This document shows, one piece after another, positions 1 to 6,231 of a stretch of DNA of 6,364 nucleotides (position 1 is the stretch's first letter; every line of letters begins with the position of its first letter). Made by a program: the position numbers and the translations under genes. The notes under the pieces are model-generated. The model did no database searches and was not told where the DNA came from. It saw nothing but the letters and a program-made list of their open reading frames with translations. The stretch comes from Eubacterium sp. (GTDB lineage: Bacteria; Bacillota; Clostridia; Lachnospirales; Lachnospiraceae), in the NCBI GenBank assembly GCA_017445525.1, contig JAFSTZ010000413.1, positions 1-6,364 on the forward strand, read 5' to 3'.

Positions 1-23
1 ATACGGTGGGATATATAAATCGG

Positions 24-29
24 AAGGAG
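24..29 (+). promoter_or_regulatory. Ribosome binding site of the aldo/keto reductase gene
   Basis: AAGGAG lies 8 bases before ATG at 38 and fixes that codon as the start. The in-frame GTG at 29 overlaps the Shine-Dalgarno sequence and cannot be the start. The 23 bases further upstream hold no gene that I can recognise. The AT-rich stretch at 11-20 could be part of a promoter, but there is too little sequence to judge. Confidence 0.8.
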
Positions 30-37
30 TGTTAACT

Positions 38-1216
38 ATGAAGTACAGAGATGACATGCACGGCAATCCCATATCCCAGCTCGGCTACGGCTGTATGAGA
101 TTTACCAAAAAGGGCAGTAATATCGATATAGATAAAGCCAAAAAGGAGCTTTTGAAGGCGATAGAGATGGGTGTAAACTATCTCGATACAGCTTATATCT
201 ACTCCGGCAGTGAGGCGGCGCTCGGCGAGATCATATCGCGCAATGATCTTCGTGATAAGGTAAATATCTCAACCAAGCTTCCGGGATATATGATAAAAAG
301 CATGAAGTGTATCGAGAAAACCTTCGACGAGCAGCTCGCACGCCTGAAGACCGATCATATAGACTACTACTTGATGCATATGCTCACGGATCTTCAGTCC
401 TGGGAGAAGCTCTGCGACCTGGGTATAAAGGACTGGATCGAGGAGAAGAAGAGGTCAGGCGCCATCAGGAATATTGGCTTTTCCTTCCACGGGAACAGCG
501 ATCGGTTTATACAGATACTGGATGCATATGATTGGGAGTTTTGTCAGATACAGTACAACTATCTCGATGAGACTACACAGGCCGGTGTCAAGGGGCTGCA
601 TGCTGCGGGTGAAAAGGGGATACCCGTGATCATCATGGAACCGCTGCGTGGCGGCAAACTTGTAAACAATCTCCCTAAAAATGCGCAGAAGCTGATAGCT
701 GAAGATCCTAAAAAAAGAACACCTGCCGAGATCGCGCTCAGATGGTTGTGGAACCAGCCTGAGGTTACTTGCATCTTATCCGGCATGAATACGACTGAGA
801 TGGTTGAAGAGAACTGCCGGATCGCATCCGAAGCGGAGGCAGGTGAGTTCACGGATGAGGATTTCAAGCTGATAGCAGGTCTCCGTGAGAGTATTCTCGA
901 GGTAACAAAAGTAGGATGTACTGCCTGCGGTTACTGCCAGCCATGTCCAAAGGGAGTTGATATCCCGGCTGCTTTCAGGTATTACAACGAAACAGTTATC
1001 AGCGGTAAGAAAAGTGCACGCTTCGAGTACGCTCAGTCAGTCGGGATAAGGAAAGAGAAGTCGTTCCCTTCACAGTGTGTGGCATGTGGGAAGTGTGAGT
1101 CGCACTGTCCGCAGGGTATAAATATCATCGAGGAACTGAAAAAAGCGGATAAGGCTCTTCGACCATGGTATATGAAGATAGGCGTTGGAGTGGCGAGAAG
1201 ATTTATGTTGAGATAG
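38..1216 (+). CDS. Aldo/keto reductase with C-terminal double 4Fe-4S ferredoxin domain
   Basis: This 392-residue protein is a predicted cytoplasmic NAD(P)H-type oxidoreductase of the aldo/keto reductase superfamily (COG1453-like). Residues 1-280 form the TIM barrel: LGYGCMRF at 15-22, and the full catalytic tetrad is visible as Asp50 and Tyr55 (in LDTAYIY), Lys80 (in STKLP) and His114 (in YYLMHM). The C-terminal part carries two cysteine clusters, Cys294/297/300/303 (CxxCxxCxxCP) and Cys347/350/353/357 (CxxCxxCxxxCP), which should bind two [4Fe-4S] clusters. Such iron-sulfur-tailed reductases are common in anaerobic Clostridia and are usually annotated only by family, so the substrate is unknown. 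The iron-sulfur tail suggests electron exchange with a ferredoxin or flavodoxin partner, which is inference. The stop is TAG. The DUF218 membrane gene follows after 9 bases, so the two are probably co-transcribed. No key residue is missing and the length is normal. Confidence 0.95.
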   Translation: MKYRDDMHGNPISQLGYGCMRFTKKGSNIDIDKAKKELLKAIEMGVNYLDTAYIYSGSEAALGEIISRNDLRDKVNISTKLPGYMIKSMKCIEKTFDEQLARLKTDHIDYYLMHMLTDLQSWEKLCDLGIKDWIEEKKRSGAIRNIGFSFHGNSDRFIQILDAYDWEFCQIQYNYLDETTQAGVKGLHAAGEKGIPVIIMEPLRGGKLVNNLPKNAQKLIAEDPKKRTPAEIALRWLWNQPEVTCILSGMNTTEMVEENCRIASEAEAGEFTDEDFKLIAGLRESILEVTKVGCTACGYCQPCPKGVDIPAAFRYYNETVISGKKSARFEYAQSVGIRKEKSFPSQCVACGKCESHCPQGINIIEELKKADKALRPWYMKIGVGVARRFMLR

Positions 1217-1225
1217 GGTGGATAA

Positions 1226-2689
1226 ATGAGAGGAAAAAAGTTCAAGATTTTAAACCTTTTGATCCTGATCATCGTTGTGGTAAACCTTGTTTGGGTTTTT
1301 GCCGAAGGTCAGAGTATGACTGCGCATACGATGAAAATTCTTGCGGACGATTGCAAGATTAAGGATGTAAAGATCAAAATGTCAAATGAGGGAGTTATAG
1401 AATTTTTGGGATGTCATATCGATCCGGACGATAACGAATTCCTCATAGATGTCAGGTCGATCGGAAAGGGAGATACCAGACTCAAGCTGATCGCTACGAT
1501 CGAGTATCCCAACGGAAATATTCTTAAATTAAAAGTGAAAAAACACTTTGAGATAGGGTTCTTTGGTTTTGTTATGGACACCACCGGCATGGTGGATTTT
1601 AACAATTATAAAGTATCTGTTTTTTCTGTATTTTTAGCACAGATATTAACGATCATTTTTATGCTTTGGGAGTACCTGGATAACAACAGAAAAGGAGAGT
1701 TCTCGTACTCTATGGTCGCCTGCGGGGCGCTCGCATTTTTCTCGTTTGTTACACTGGCTTTCGGAGCGTACAAATATATGAACCATGCAGTAAAAACATT
1801 TGGTTCGTATATAAATATTGTGGCGGACACCGGTCAGGTGATGCTCCTGTTACTGACGCCGTTTATGTTTGCGATGAGCGTATTTCTCACGATATCAAAT
1901 ATCTGGCTTATCAGACATGAGGGCAAGAGACTTGTAAACACTTTGGGTATAGGGTTCGGTTTGCTATGGATTATCGGAACTCTCTTGACACTGGGTCCGT
2001 TTATATTTTTCAATTTTACTATACCGATGCCGTCCATCATGAGATATGTTCTCATCTATGTGATGTGTTACTTTGAGTGCATGTTTATCGTGACGGGATT
2101 CAGTGCGGTTTTGGCGGTGCACTATAAGCCGAAGCATGACAGGGATTATATCATCATACTCGGCTGTCGTATCAGAAAAGACGGGACACCGACGCCGCTG
2201 CTTAAAGGCCGTGTGGATGCCGCTATCAGATTTGAGCAGAAGCAGTTTGAGGAGACCGGAAAGCATGCGATATTTGTTCCATCCGGCGGACGGGGAGATG
2301 ATGAGGTACTCTCTGAGGCAGAGTCCATGAAGAATTATCTTCTGGAAAAAGGTATCCCCGAGGAGCGTATACTTATAGAGGATAAAAGCGCCAACACCTT
2401 TGAGAACATGAAGTTTTCAAAGGGTGTTATAGAGGGAGTTTCAGGGAATATCAAGAAGAAAAAGATCGCCTTTGCTACAACCAATTATCATGTTTTCAGA
2501 GGATATGTTTTATCCAGGAAAAATGATTTCGTTGCAAAAGGTATCTCAGCAGGGACAAGGAGATATTTTTATCCCAATGCATTTTTAAGAGAGTTTATAG
2601 GACTTTTGGTTGACCAGCTCCCGAGACATATCATGTATGTTAGTATACTTTGTTTGTTTTTCCTCATTATGTGGCTACCGTCGTGGTAG
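1226..2689 (+). CDS. Multi-spanning membrane protein with YdcF/ElyC-type DUF218 domain
   Basis: This 487-residue integral membrane protein starts at ATG 1226. An in-frame TAA lies directly before it, and an AGGGTGG Shine-Dalgarno-like stretch overlaps the upstream TAG stop. Order of parts: a membrane helix at 7-26; a hydrophilic, probably beta-rich segment at about 29-120 with Cys43 and Cys63; helices at about 130-150, 163-184, 204-229, 241-263 and 270-300; a DUF218 domain at about 307-455; and a last helix at about 467-484. DUF218 hallmarks are present: IILGCRIRKDG with a following Pro and Arg (310-329), PSGGRGDDEVLSEAESM (352-368), KSANTFEN (387-394) and TTNYHVFRG (418-426). Relatives include E. 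coli YdcF, SanA and ElyC. ElyC and SanA are linked to envelope integrity, but no reaction is firmly established. Positive loops at 152-156 and 230-235 suggest that DUF218 faces the cytoplasm here (inference). It is probably co-transcribed with the reductase. The precise function is unknown. Confidence 0.9.
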   Translation: MRGKKFKILNLLILIIVVVNLVWVFAEGQSMTAHTMKILADDCKIKDVKIKMSNEGVIEFLGCHIDPDDNEFLIDVRSIGKGDTRLKLIATIEYPNGNILKLKVKKHFEIGFFGFVMDTTGMVDFNNYKVSVFSVFLAQILTIIFMLWEYLDNNRKGEFSYSMVACGALAFFSFVTLAFGAYKYMNHAVKTFGSYINIVADTGQVMLLLLTPFMFAMSVFLTISNIWLIRHEGKRLVNTLGIGFGLLWIIGTLLTLGPFIFFNFTIPMPSIMRYVLIYVMCYFECMFIVTGFSAVLAVHYKPKHDRDYIIILGCRIRKDGTPTPLLKGRVDAAIRFEQKQFEETGKHAIFVPSGGRGDDEVLSEAESMKNYLLEKGIPEERILIEDKSANTFENMKFSKGVIEGVSGNIKKKKIAFATTNYHVFRGYVLSRKNDFVAKGISAGTRRYFYPNAFLREFIGLLVDQLPRHIMYVSILCLFFLIMWLPSW

Positions 2690-2775
2690 AGATGGAATCA
2701 AGTAGGAGGATATCTTTCTGCCAGCGTGCGGGATGTGGGCTGCGAAGAAGATGATTATACTGTGCGGAAAAAAGA

Positions 2776-2803
2776 GGCGCTCCGGATCATCATCCGGAAC
2801 GCC
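2776..2803 (-). terminator. Intrinsic terminator of amt-glnK, possibly bidirectional
   Basis: A 12-base stem with one C/A mismatch encloses a 4-base loop (GGCGCTCCGGAT / ATCCGGAACGCC on the plus strand). Read on the minus strand, it sits 34 bases after the amt-glnK stop and is followed by CTCTTTTTT (2775-2768), a proper T-tract. Read on the plus strand, it lies 86 bases after the DUF218 gene and is followed only by TTTACT. It may still help to end that transcript. Nothing else that I can identify lies in 2690-2837, apart from an AGGAGG at 2704-2709 with no suitably spaced start codon. Confidence 0.85.
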
Positions 2804-2837
2804 TTTACTATACAGGGGACTGCGTTATTTCTATCGA

Positions 2838-3623
2838 TCACTCCACATCCTGCAGCGCATCGAAGTCTTCCTCGCCGGTACGTATCTTTACTACGCGGCT
2901 GACAGGATAAACAAAGATCTTTCCATCTCCGATCTTGCCGGTATAGAGAGTTTTCTTTGCGGTCTCGATGACTTCATCTACAGGGATACCGCTTACGACT
3001 ACCTCGAGTTTGATCTTCGGCAGGAGAGTCATATCCATCTCGACTCCACGGTACATCTCGCCGGCACCCTTTTGTATGCCGCATCCGCTGACCTGAGTAA
3101 CTGTGATACCCGTTACACCCAGAGTGTTCAGAGCTCTCTTCATCTTGTCATATCTTGAAAGCTTGGTGATGATGACAACCTTATAAATACCCGAATCCGG
3201 GATGGTTCCTTCCATCGCCTTTGCGACGTTCTCAACCGAGACGGAAGCATTTTTCATAGCCTCACTCGCTTGTTCATAATCAGATACTCCGAGGTTTGTG
3301 TTCTCGTTTGCCGTCATGGCTGCGTTAGAAACATCCATGATGGAGAAGCCTGAGTATGCACTTGCAAGACCGTGCTCGGTGAGGTCGAGTCCCTCGAGTT
3401 CTTCCTCTTCACTTACTCTCAGACCGAAGATAGCCTTGATGATACTGAATACGATAAACATCGTTATCGCTGCCCAAGCTGCGACCGCCGCAAAGCCGAT
3501 CAGCTGTGTACCCAGAAGATCAAATCCTCCACCGTAGAAAAGACCGACCAGAGAGTCGTTGCCGGGTGCGCTCGTGGTTGCAAAAAGTCCGACTGCTATG
3601 GTACCCCAGATACCGTTCATCAT
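2838..3623 (-). CDS. glnK: Amt C-terminal helices plus fused PII (GlnK-like) domain, fragment after the TGA
   Basis: This 261-residue open frame starts at ATG 3623 if read alone, but the Amt homology already begins upstream at VWLLDYKLHIDDPVG. It contains the last Amt helices (about 4-14 and 39-68), the Amt tail, a linker, and PII from YKVVIITK (147) to about 258. PII hallmarks are Gln184 in GIQKG (the equivalent of Gln39, which contacts 2-oxoglutarate/Mg), the T-loop MYRGVE with Arg192 (the equivalent of GlnK Arg47, which plugs the AmtB pore), and the B-loop TGKIGDGKIFV (228-238). The position equal to the uridylylated Tyr51 is Met196, so GlnD-type uridylylation should not occur. Whether this fragment is translated on its own is doubtful, because no ribosome binding site precedes it. 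It ends with TGA and the terminator follows 34 bases on. Confidence 0.75.
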   Translation of the reverse strand: MMNGIWGTIAVGLFATTSAPGNDSLVGLFYGGGFDLLGTQLIGFAAVAAWAAITMFIVFSIIKAIFGLRVSEEEELEGLDLTEHGLASAYSGFSIMDVSNAAMTANENTNLGVSDYEQASEAMKNASVSVENVAKAMEGTIPDSGIYKVVIITKLSRYDKMKRALNTLGVTGITVTQVSGCGIQKGAGEMYRGVEMDMTLLPKIKLEVVVSGIPVDEVIETAKKTLYTGKIGDGKIFVYPVSRVVKIRTGEEDFDALQDVE

Positions 3624-3683
3624 ATGTACTGCAACTGCGCCGACCGGATCGTCGATATGCAGCTTGTAGTCGAGGAGCCATAC

Positions 3684-3686
3684 TCA
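3684..3686 (-). other. In-frame TGA splitting amt-glnK
   Basis: The plus strand reads TCA here, which is TGA in the gene, followed by GTA. It lies in the same frame as ATG 4595 and as the downstream Amt/PII coding sequence. The next possible start, ATG 3623 (two ATGs in a row), has no Shine-Dalgarno sequence in front of it, so efficient re-initiation looks unlikely. The same codon ends amt-glnK at 2838-2840 and purF at 4758-4760, so TGA is an ordinary stop in this genome. Confidence 0.9.
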
Positions 3687-4595
3687 GAAGATGACCAGGA
3701 GTCCTGCAATGGCTCCGATAGCGATTGAACCGGCGGCATCCGTGACGTCACACGGCGCTGTGATAGCGACGAGACCTGCAAGCGATGCATTCAGACACAT
3801 CGAGACGTCAGGCTTGCCGTAGCGGATCCAGGTGAAGATCATACATACTACCGTTGCGACAGACGGTGCGATAGTAGTTGTTACAAATACCGAAGCAAGC
3901 TGGTCAACTGATGTACAGGCTGCACCGTTGAAGCCGTACCAGCCGAGCCACAGGATAAATACTCCGAGTGCTCCGATCACGAGGTTGTGTCCCGGGAAGG
4001 CATTTACCTTAACAACCTTACCAGACTTGTCTCTCTCAAACTTGCCGATACGCGGACCGACCTTGATCGCTCCGACTAAGGCTGCGATACCGCCGACCAT
4101 ATGGATCGCACATGACCCTGCAAAATCATGGAATCCCATCTGAGCCAGCCAGCCGCCTCCCCAGATCCAGTGAGCCTCGATCGGGTAGATCAAAGCTGAG
4201 ATGATAGCTGAGTAGACACAGTAGCTGAGGAACTTGGTTCGCTCTGCCATGGCGCCTGATACGATAGTTGCCGTAGTCGCACAGAACACCAGGTTGAACA
4301 CGAAGTTGGACCAGTCAAATCCCTCGTAGTTTGAGAAGATATCAAGTCCCGGCTGACCGATCAGACCTACCATATCCTCTCCGAGCAGAAGCCCGAAACC
4401 TATCAGGATAAATACCACGCATCCGATACAGAAATCCATCAGGTTCTTCATCAGGATGTTGCCTGCGTTCTTTGCTCTTGCAAATCCTGATTCCACCATG
4501 GCGAAGCCGGCTTGCATCCAGAAAACGAGTGCGGCACCGATCAGAAACCAGACGCCGAACAACTCACCGTCAAATGTCTGTAGAATCTCTTCCAT
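3684..4595 (-). CDS. amt: Amt ammonium transporter, N-terminal fragment up to the TGA
   Basis: This is the 303-residue open part of the fusion before the TGA. It contains most of the Amt membrane helices: WFLIGAALVFWMQAGFAMVE (16-35), the signature region around ATIVSGAMAERTKF (109-122), HWIWGGGWL (142-150), Asp157 in FHDFAG, and the first pore histidine, His165, in CAIHMVGG. Translation as written would end after VIF, before the second pore histidine (His324) and the last helices. A polypeptide of this length is very unlikely to form a working channel, since Amt proteins need all 11 helices and function as trimers. There is no signal peptide of the E. coli AmtB kind. Confidence 0.8.
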   Translation of the reverse strand: MEEILQTFDGELFGVWFLIGAALVFWMQAGFAMVESGFARAKNAGNILMKNLMDFCIGCVVFILIGFGLLLGEDMVGLIGQPGLDIFSNYEGFDWSNFVFNLVFCATTATIVSGAMAERTKFLSYCVYSAIISALIYPIEAHWIWGGGWLAQMGFHDFAGSCAIHMVGGIAALVGAIKVGPRIGKFERDKSGKVVKVNAFPGHNLVIGALGVFILWLGWYGFNGAACTSVDQLASVFVTTTIAPSVATVVCMIFTWIRYGKPDVSMCLNASLAGLVAITAPCDVTDAAGSIAIGAIAGLLVIF

Positions 4596-4603
4596 GTTTA
4601 CTT

Positions 4604-4609
4604 CCTCCT
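4604..4609 (-). promoter_or_regulatory. Ribosome binding site of amt-glnK
   Basis: On the minus strand AGGAGG, within AAGGAGGAAG (4610-4601), lies 8 bases before ATG 4595. It decides this start over the in-frame ATG at 4688, which would add 31 non-homologous residues and would lie upstream of the predicted transcription start. Confidence 0.9.
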
Positions 4610-4632
4610 TTGGTTGCTTTATCACGCAAAGA

Positions 4633-4661
4633 GGGCGCCTCGGATCAGATCCGAGACGCCC
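4633..4661 (-). promoter_or_regulatory. GC-rich hairpin in the amt-glnK leader (possible attenuator)
   Basis: A 13-base stem with one mismatch closes a 3-base loop (GGGCGTCTCGGAT / ATCCGAGGCGCCC on the minus strand). An A-T pair at 4632/4662 can extend it. It starts about 10 bases after the predicted amt transcription start and ends 37 bases before the start codon. The following bases, TCTTTGCG, make only a poor T-tract. It closely resembles the terminator at the other end of the gene. Options are a conditional terminator, an mRNA-stabilising 5' stem, or the end point for purF read-through transcripts, which otherwise lack a clear terminator. I cannot tell these apart from sequence. Confidence 0.6.
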
Positions 4662-4678
4662 TTGCCTCAACGAAACAC

Positions 4679-4707
4679 ATAGTAGCATACTTGAATAACA
4701 ATGTCAA
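4679..4707 (-). promoter_or_regulatory. Vegetative (SigA-type) promoter of amt-glnK
   Basis: On the minus strand TTGACA (4707-4702) and TACTAT (4684-4679) are separated by 17 bases, which matches the housekeeping consensus very well. Transcription would start near 4672, giving a leader of about 75 bases that includes the hairpin at 4661-4633. The promoter lies in the purF-amt gap, so amt-glnK can be expressed independently of purF. Confidence 0.85.
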
Positions 4708-4710
4708 GTA
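4688..4710. repeat. Inverted repeat over the amt -35 box (candidate operator)
   Basis: TACTTGA (4688-4694) and TCAAGTA (4704-4710) form perfect 7-base arms around a 9-base spacer, centred near 4699. The dyad covers the -35 hexamer and part of the promoter spacer, a usual position for a repressor site. I do not recognise it as the site of a known regulator. In particular I cannot match it with confidence to GlnR or PurR sites. Confidence 0.5.
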
Positions 4711-4757
4711 CTTTTTTACACTTGTTAAAAAATATCAAAGATTTATATCGTTATTAT

Positions 4758-6212
4758 TCAGATTGTTAATGGTTCCTCAAATCTGGATTTTGCCGTATTT
4801 TCAGGTATTTTGGTGGGATAGTCGCCCGAGAAGCACGCATTACAAAAGTGGTTATTATTTATCAACTCCTGTAGAGATTTTAAAGGTAAATAATGCAGCG
4901 AATCAACACCGATGATCCTTGCGATCTCCTCTTCGGAGTGGTGACAGGCGATCAGATTCTCCTCGGAATCGATGTCCGTCCCATAGAAGCATGGATGCAA
5001 AAAAGGCGGTGACGATATGCGCATATGTATCTCTTTTGCGCCTGCATCGCGAAGGAGCTTGACTATATGCGCACTTGTTGTTCCTCTGACTATGGAGTCA
5101 TCTATCAGAATGATCCTCTTTCCCTCTATAGTTGAGCGTACCGGATTCAGCTTGATCCTGACCTGGTTTGCCCGCTCTTTTTGTGTCGGAGATATAAATG
5201 TTCTGCCGATGTATTTATTCTTGATCAGGCCGATACCATATGGTATACCTGATGCATTTGCATAGCCGAGAGCGGCATCCAGACCTGAGTCCGGAACGCC
5301 GATGACGATGTCAGCGTTGTAACGCATGGCGTCTTCTCTTGCCAGTATCCTGCCTGCTCTCATCCTGGCCTCATGAACCGAGATGCCATCTATGACTGAG
5401 TCCGGGCGGGAGAAGTAGATATACTCAAAGATACATGTCTTCTTTTCTTTTTTCTCTATATGTGCGGAATAGCTGTTGATACGTATGGTAGGATCATCAG
5501 TGGACTTGTTTTTCGACGCCTTAACATCTCTCGAGAAAACCATAACTTCCCCGGGTTTAATATCCCTGATAAACTCTGCGCCTATTGCCTCCAGCGCACA
5601 GCTTTCGGATGCCACCACGTAACCGCCGTCAGTAGTTTTGCCGTAGCAAAGCGGCCTGAAGCCATGCGGATCCCTGACAGCTATCAGTTTTGTCGCGGAC
5701 ATAAGTACCAGTGAAAAAGCACCGTCAAGATGAGGTATAGTAGCCAGCACTGCCTCCTCTATAGACGGATGCGAAAGACGTTCTCTCGTTACCAGATAAG
5801 CGATGATCTCGGTATCGGAGGTCGAGTGAAATATCGCTCCGCCAAGCTCCAACTCGGTTCTCAGCTCATAGGCATTACTGATATTACCGTTGTGAGCGAG
5901 AGCCATCTTTCCCTTCTGGTGATTGACCTGCATCGGCTGACAGTTATTTCGGTTGTCTCCGCCGGTAGTCGAGTATCTGACATGTCCGACTGCCACTTGC
6001 GCCTCCGGCAGATCATCAAGTATCTTCTCATCAAAAACGGAAGAAACCTCTCCCAGATCTTTATGTGAGAAAAATACTCCGTCCCGGTTTACTACCATCC
6101 CACAACTTTCCTGACCTCTGTGCTGCAGGGCATAAAGCCCGTAGTAAACATCCTTTGCCAGGGGAGCGTAGGAACTTGAGATGATGCCGAAAACACCACA
6201 TTCTTCGTGCAT
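4758..6212 (-). CDS. purF: Amidophosphoribosyltransferase (glutamine PRPP amidotransferase)
   Basis: This 484-residue cytoplasmic enzyme makes 5-phosphoribosylamine from PRPP and glutamine, the first committed step of purine synthesis. The N-terminal class II glutaminase domain begins MHEECGVFGI, with Cys5 as the nucleophile exposed after processing. It continues with YALQHRGQESCGMV, GHVRYSTTG, AHNGNISNA and STSDTE. The C-terminal phosphoribosyltransferase domain has GVPDSGLDAALGYA (305-318) and the PRPP loop IDDSIVRGTT (370-379). Cys260 (CIFEYIYFSRPDS), Cys408 (HPCFYG) and Cys457/460 (CNACFSGDYPT) match the four ligands of the [4Fe-4S] cluster in Bacillus-type PurF, so this is the oxygen-sensitive, propeptide-processed class. 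The start at 6212 is favoured over ATG 6224 because the Shine-Dalgarno GGAGG overlaps the latter. The stop is TGA. No strong terminator follows directly. Amt-glnK lies downstream with its own promoter. The gene is intact and of normal length. Confidence 0.96.
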   Translation of the reverse strand: MHEECGVFGIISSSYAPLAKDVYYGLYALQHRGQESCGMVVNRDGVFFSHKDLGEVSSVFDEKILDDLPEAQVAVGHVRYSTTGGDNRNNCQPMQVNHQKGKMALAHNGNISNAYELRTELELGGAIFHSTSDTEIIAYLVTRERLSHPSIEEAVLATIPHLDGAFSLVLMSATKLIAVRDPHGFRPLCYGKTTDGGYVVASESCALEAIGAEFIRDIKPGEVMVFSRDVKASKNKSTDDPTIRINSYSAHIEKKEKKTCIFEYIYFSRPDSVIDGISVHEARMRAGRILAREDAMRYNADIVIGVPDSGLDAALGYANASGIPYGIGLIKNKYIGRTFISPTQKERANQVRIKLNPVRSTIEGKRIILIDDSIVRGTTSAHIVKLLRDAGAKEIHMRISSPPFLHPCFYGTDIDSEENLIACHHSEEEIARIIGVDSLHYLPLKSLQELINNNHFCNACFSGDYPTKIPENTAKSRFEEPLTI

Positions 6213-6217
6213 GATAA

Positions 6218-6222
6218 CCTCC
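6218..6222 (-). promoter_or_regulatory. Ribosome binding site of purF
   Basis: GGAGG on the minus strand lies 5 bases before ATG 6212 and overlaps the alternative in-frame ATG at 6224, which would add only MEVI. This favours 6212 and gives a short MHEE propeptide before the nucleophile cysteine. Confidence 0.7.
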
Positions 6223-6231
6223 ATTTATCAG

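Larger units (their letters stand above)
2838..4595 (-). pseudogene. amt: Ammonium transporter-PII (Amt-GlnK) fusion interrupted by in-frame TGA
   Basis: Read through a single TGA, this is one 585-codon gene. An 11-helix Amt channel (about 1-391) is followed by the conserved Amt C-terminal tail (about 392-410, with EGLDLTEHG), a roughly 60-residue linker, and a complete PII signalling domain (about 471-582). Amt would conduct ammonium across the membrane. PII binds ATP/ADP and 2-oxoglutarate and gates Amt through its T-loop, here covalently tethered. The stop is codon 304 (3684-3686), in the helix just before the DDPVG motif. The frame is unchanged across it: LLVIF precedes and VWLLDYKLHIDDPVG follows. 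Homologous Amt proteins usually read FGV here, so a one-base GGA to TGA change is the simplest origin (inference). ATG 4595 is set by a strong Shine-Dalgarno. The gene has its own promoter at 4679-4707 and a terminator at 2776-2803. It is either a fresh nonsense allele or a sequence error. If it is an error, this is a normal functional gene. Confidence 0.85.

Noticed and set aside
2733..3158. 141-codon plus-strand open frame with an AGGAGG upstream at 2704-2709
   Set aside because: The Shine-Dalgarno is 23 bases from the ATG, too far. The frame runs through the terminator hairpin and lies antisense to the well-supported PII domain. Its protein has no recognisable motif.
3615..3686. TGA 3684-3686 as selenocysteine with a downstream stem (pairing around AGCTGC and GCAGTT)
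   Set aside because: The stem is imperfect and encodes the conserved HIDDPVGAVAV stretch. No redox role for this position in Amt is known, and homologues use Gly rather than Cys.
3372..3728. 118-codon and other plus-strand open frames opposite amt-glnK (also 3298-3537, 3832-4143, 4472-4915)
   Set aside because: They are antisense to strongly recognisable Amt and PII coding sequence, lack ribosome binding sites, and give low-complexity or arbitrary proteins.
4596..4688. Upstream in-frame ATG at 4688 as the amt start
   Set aside because: It adds 31 residues without Amt character, translates the leader hairpin, lies upstream of the predicted transcription start and ignores the strong AGGAGG before 4595.
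4711..4757. Terminator directly after purF
   Set aside because: The stretch is AT-rich with runs of T on the minus strand, but I find no stable GC stem before them. It mainly holds direct, not inverted, repeats of GATAT.
5730..6068. Plus-strand open frames opposite purF (also 5017-5265, 5460-5714)
   Set aside because: They are antisense shadows of a clear, intact purF, with no ribosome binding sites or conserved motifs.
2838..6212. Alternative genetic code with TGA as Gly or Trp
   Set aside because: TGA ends both amt-glnK and purF at the expected protein lengths, and Trp is encoded by TGG throughout the window.
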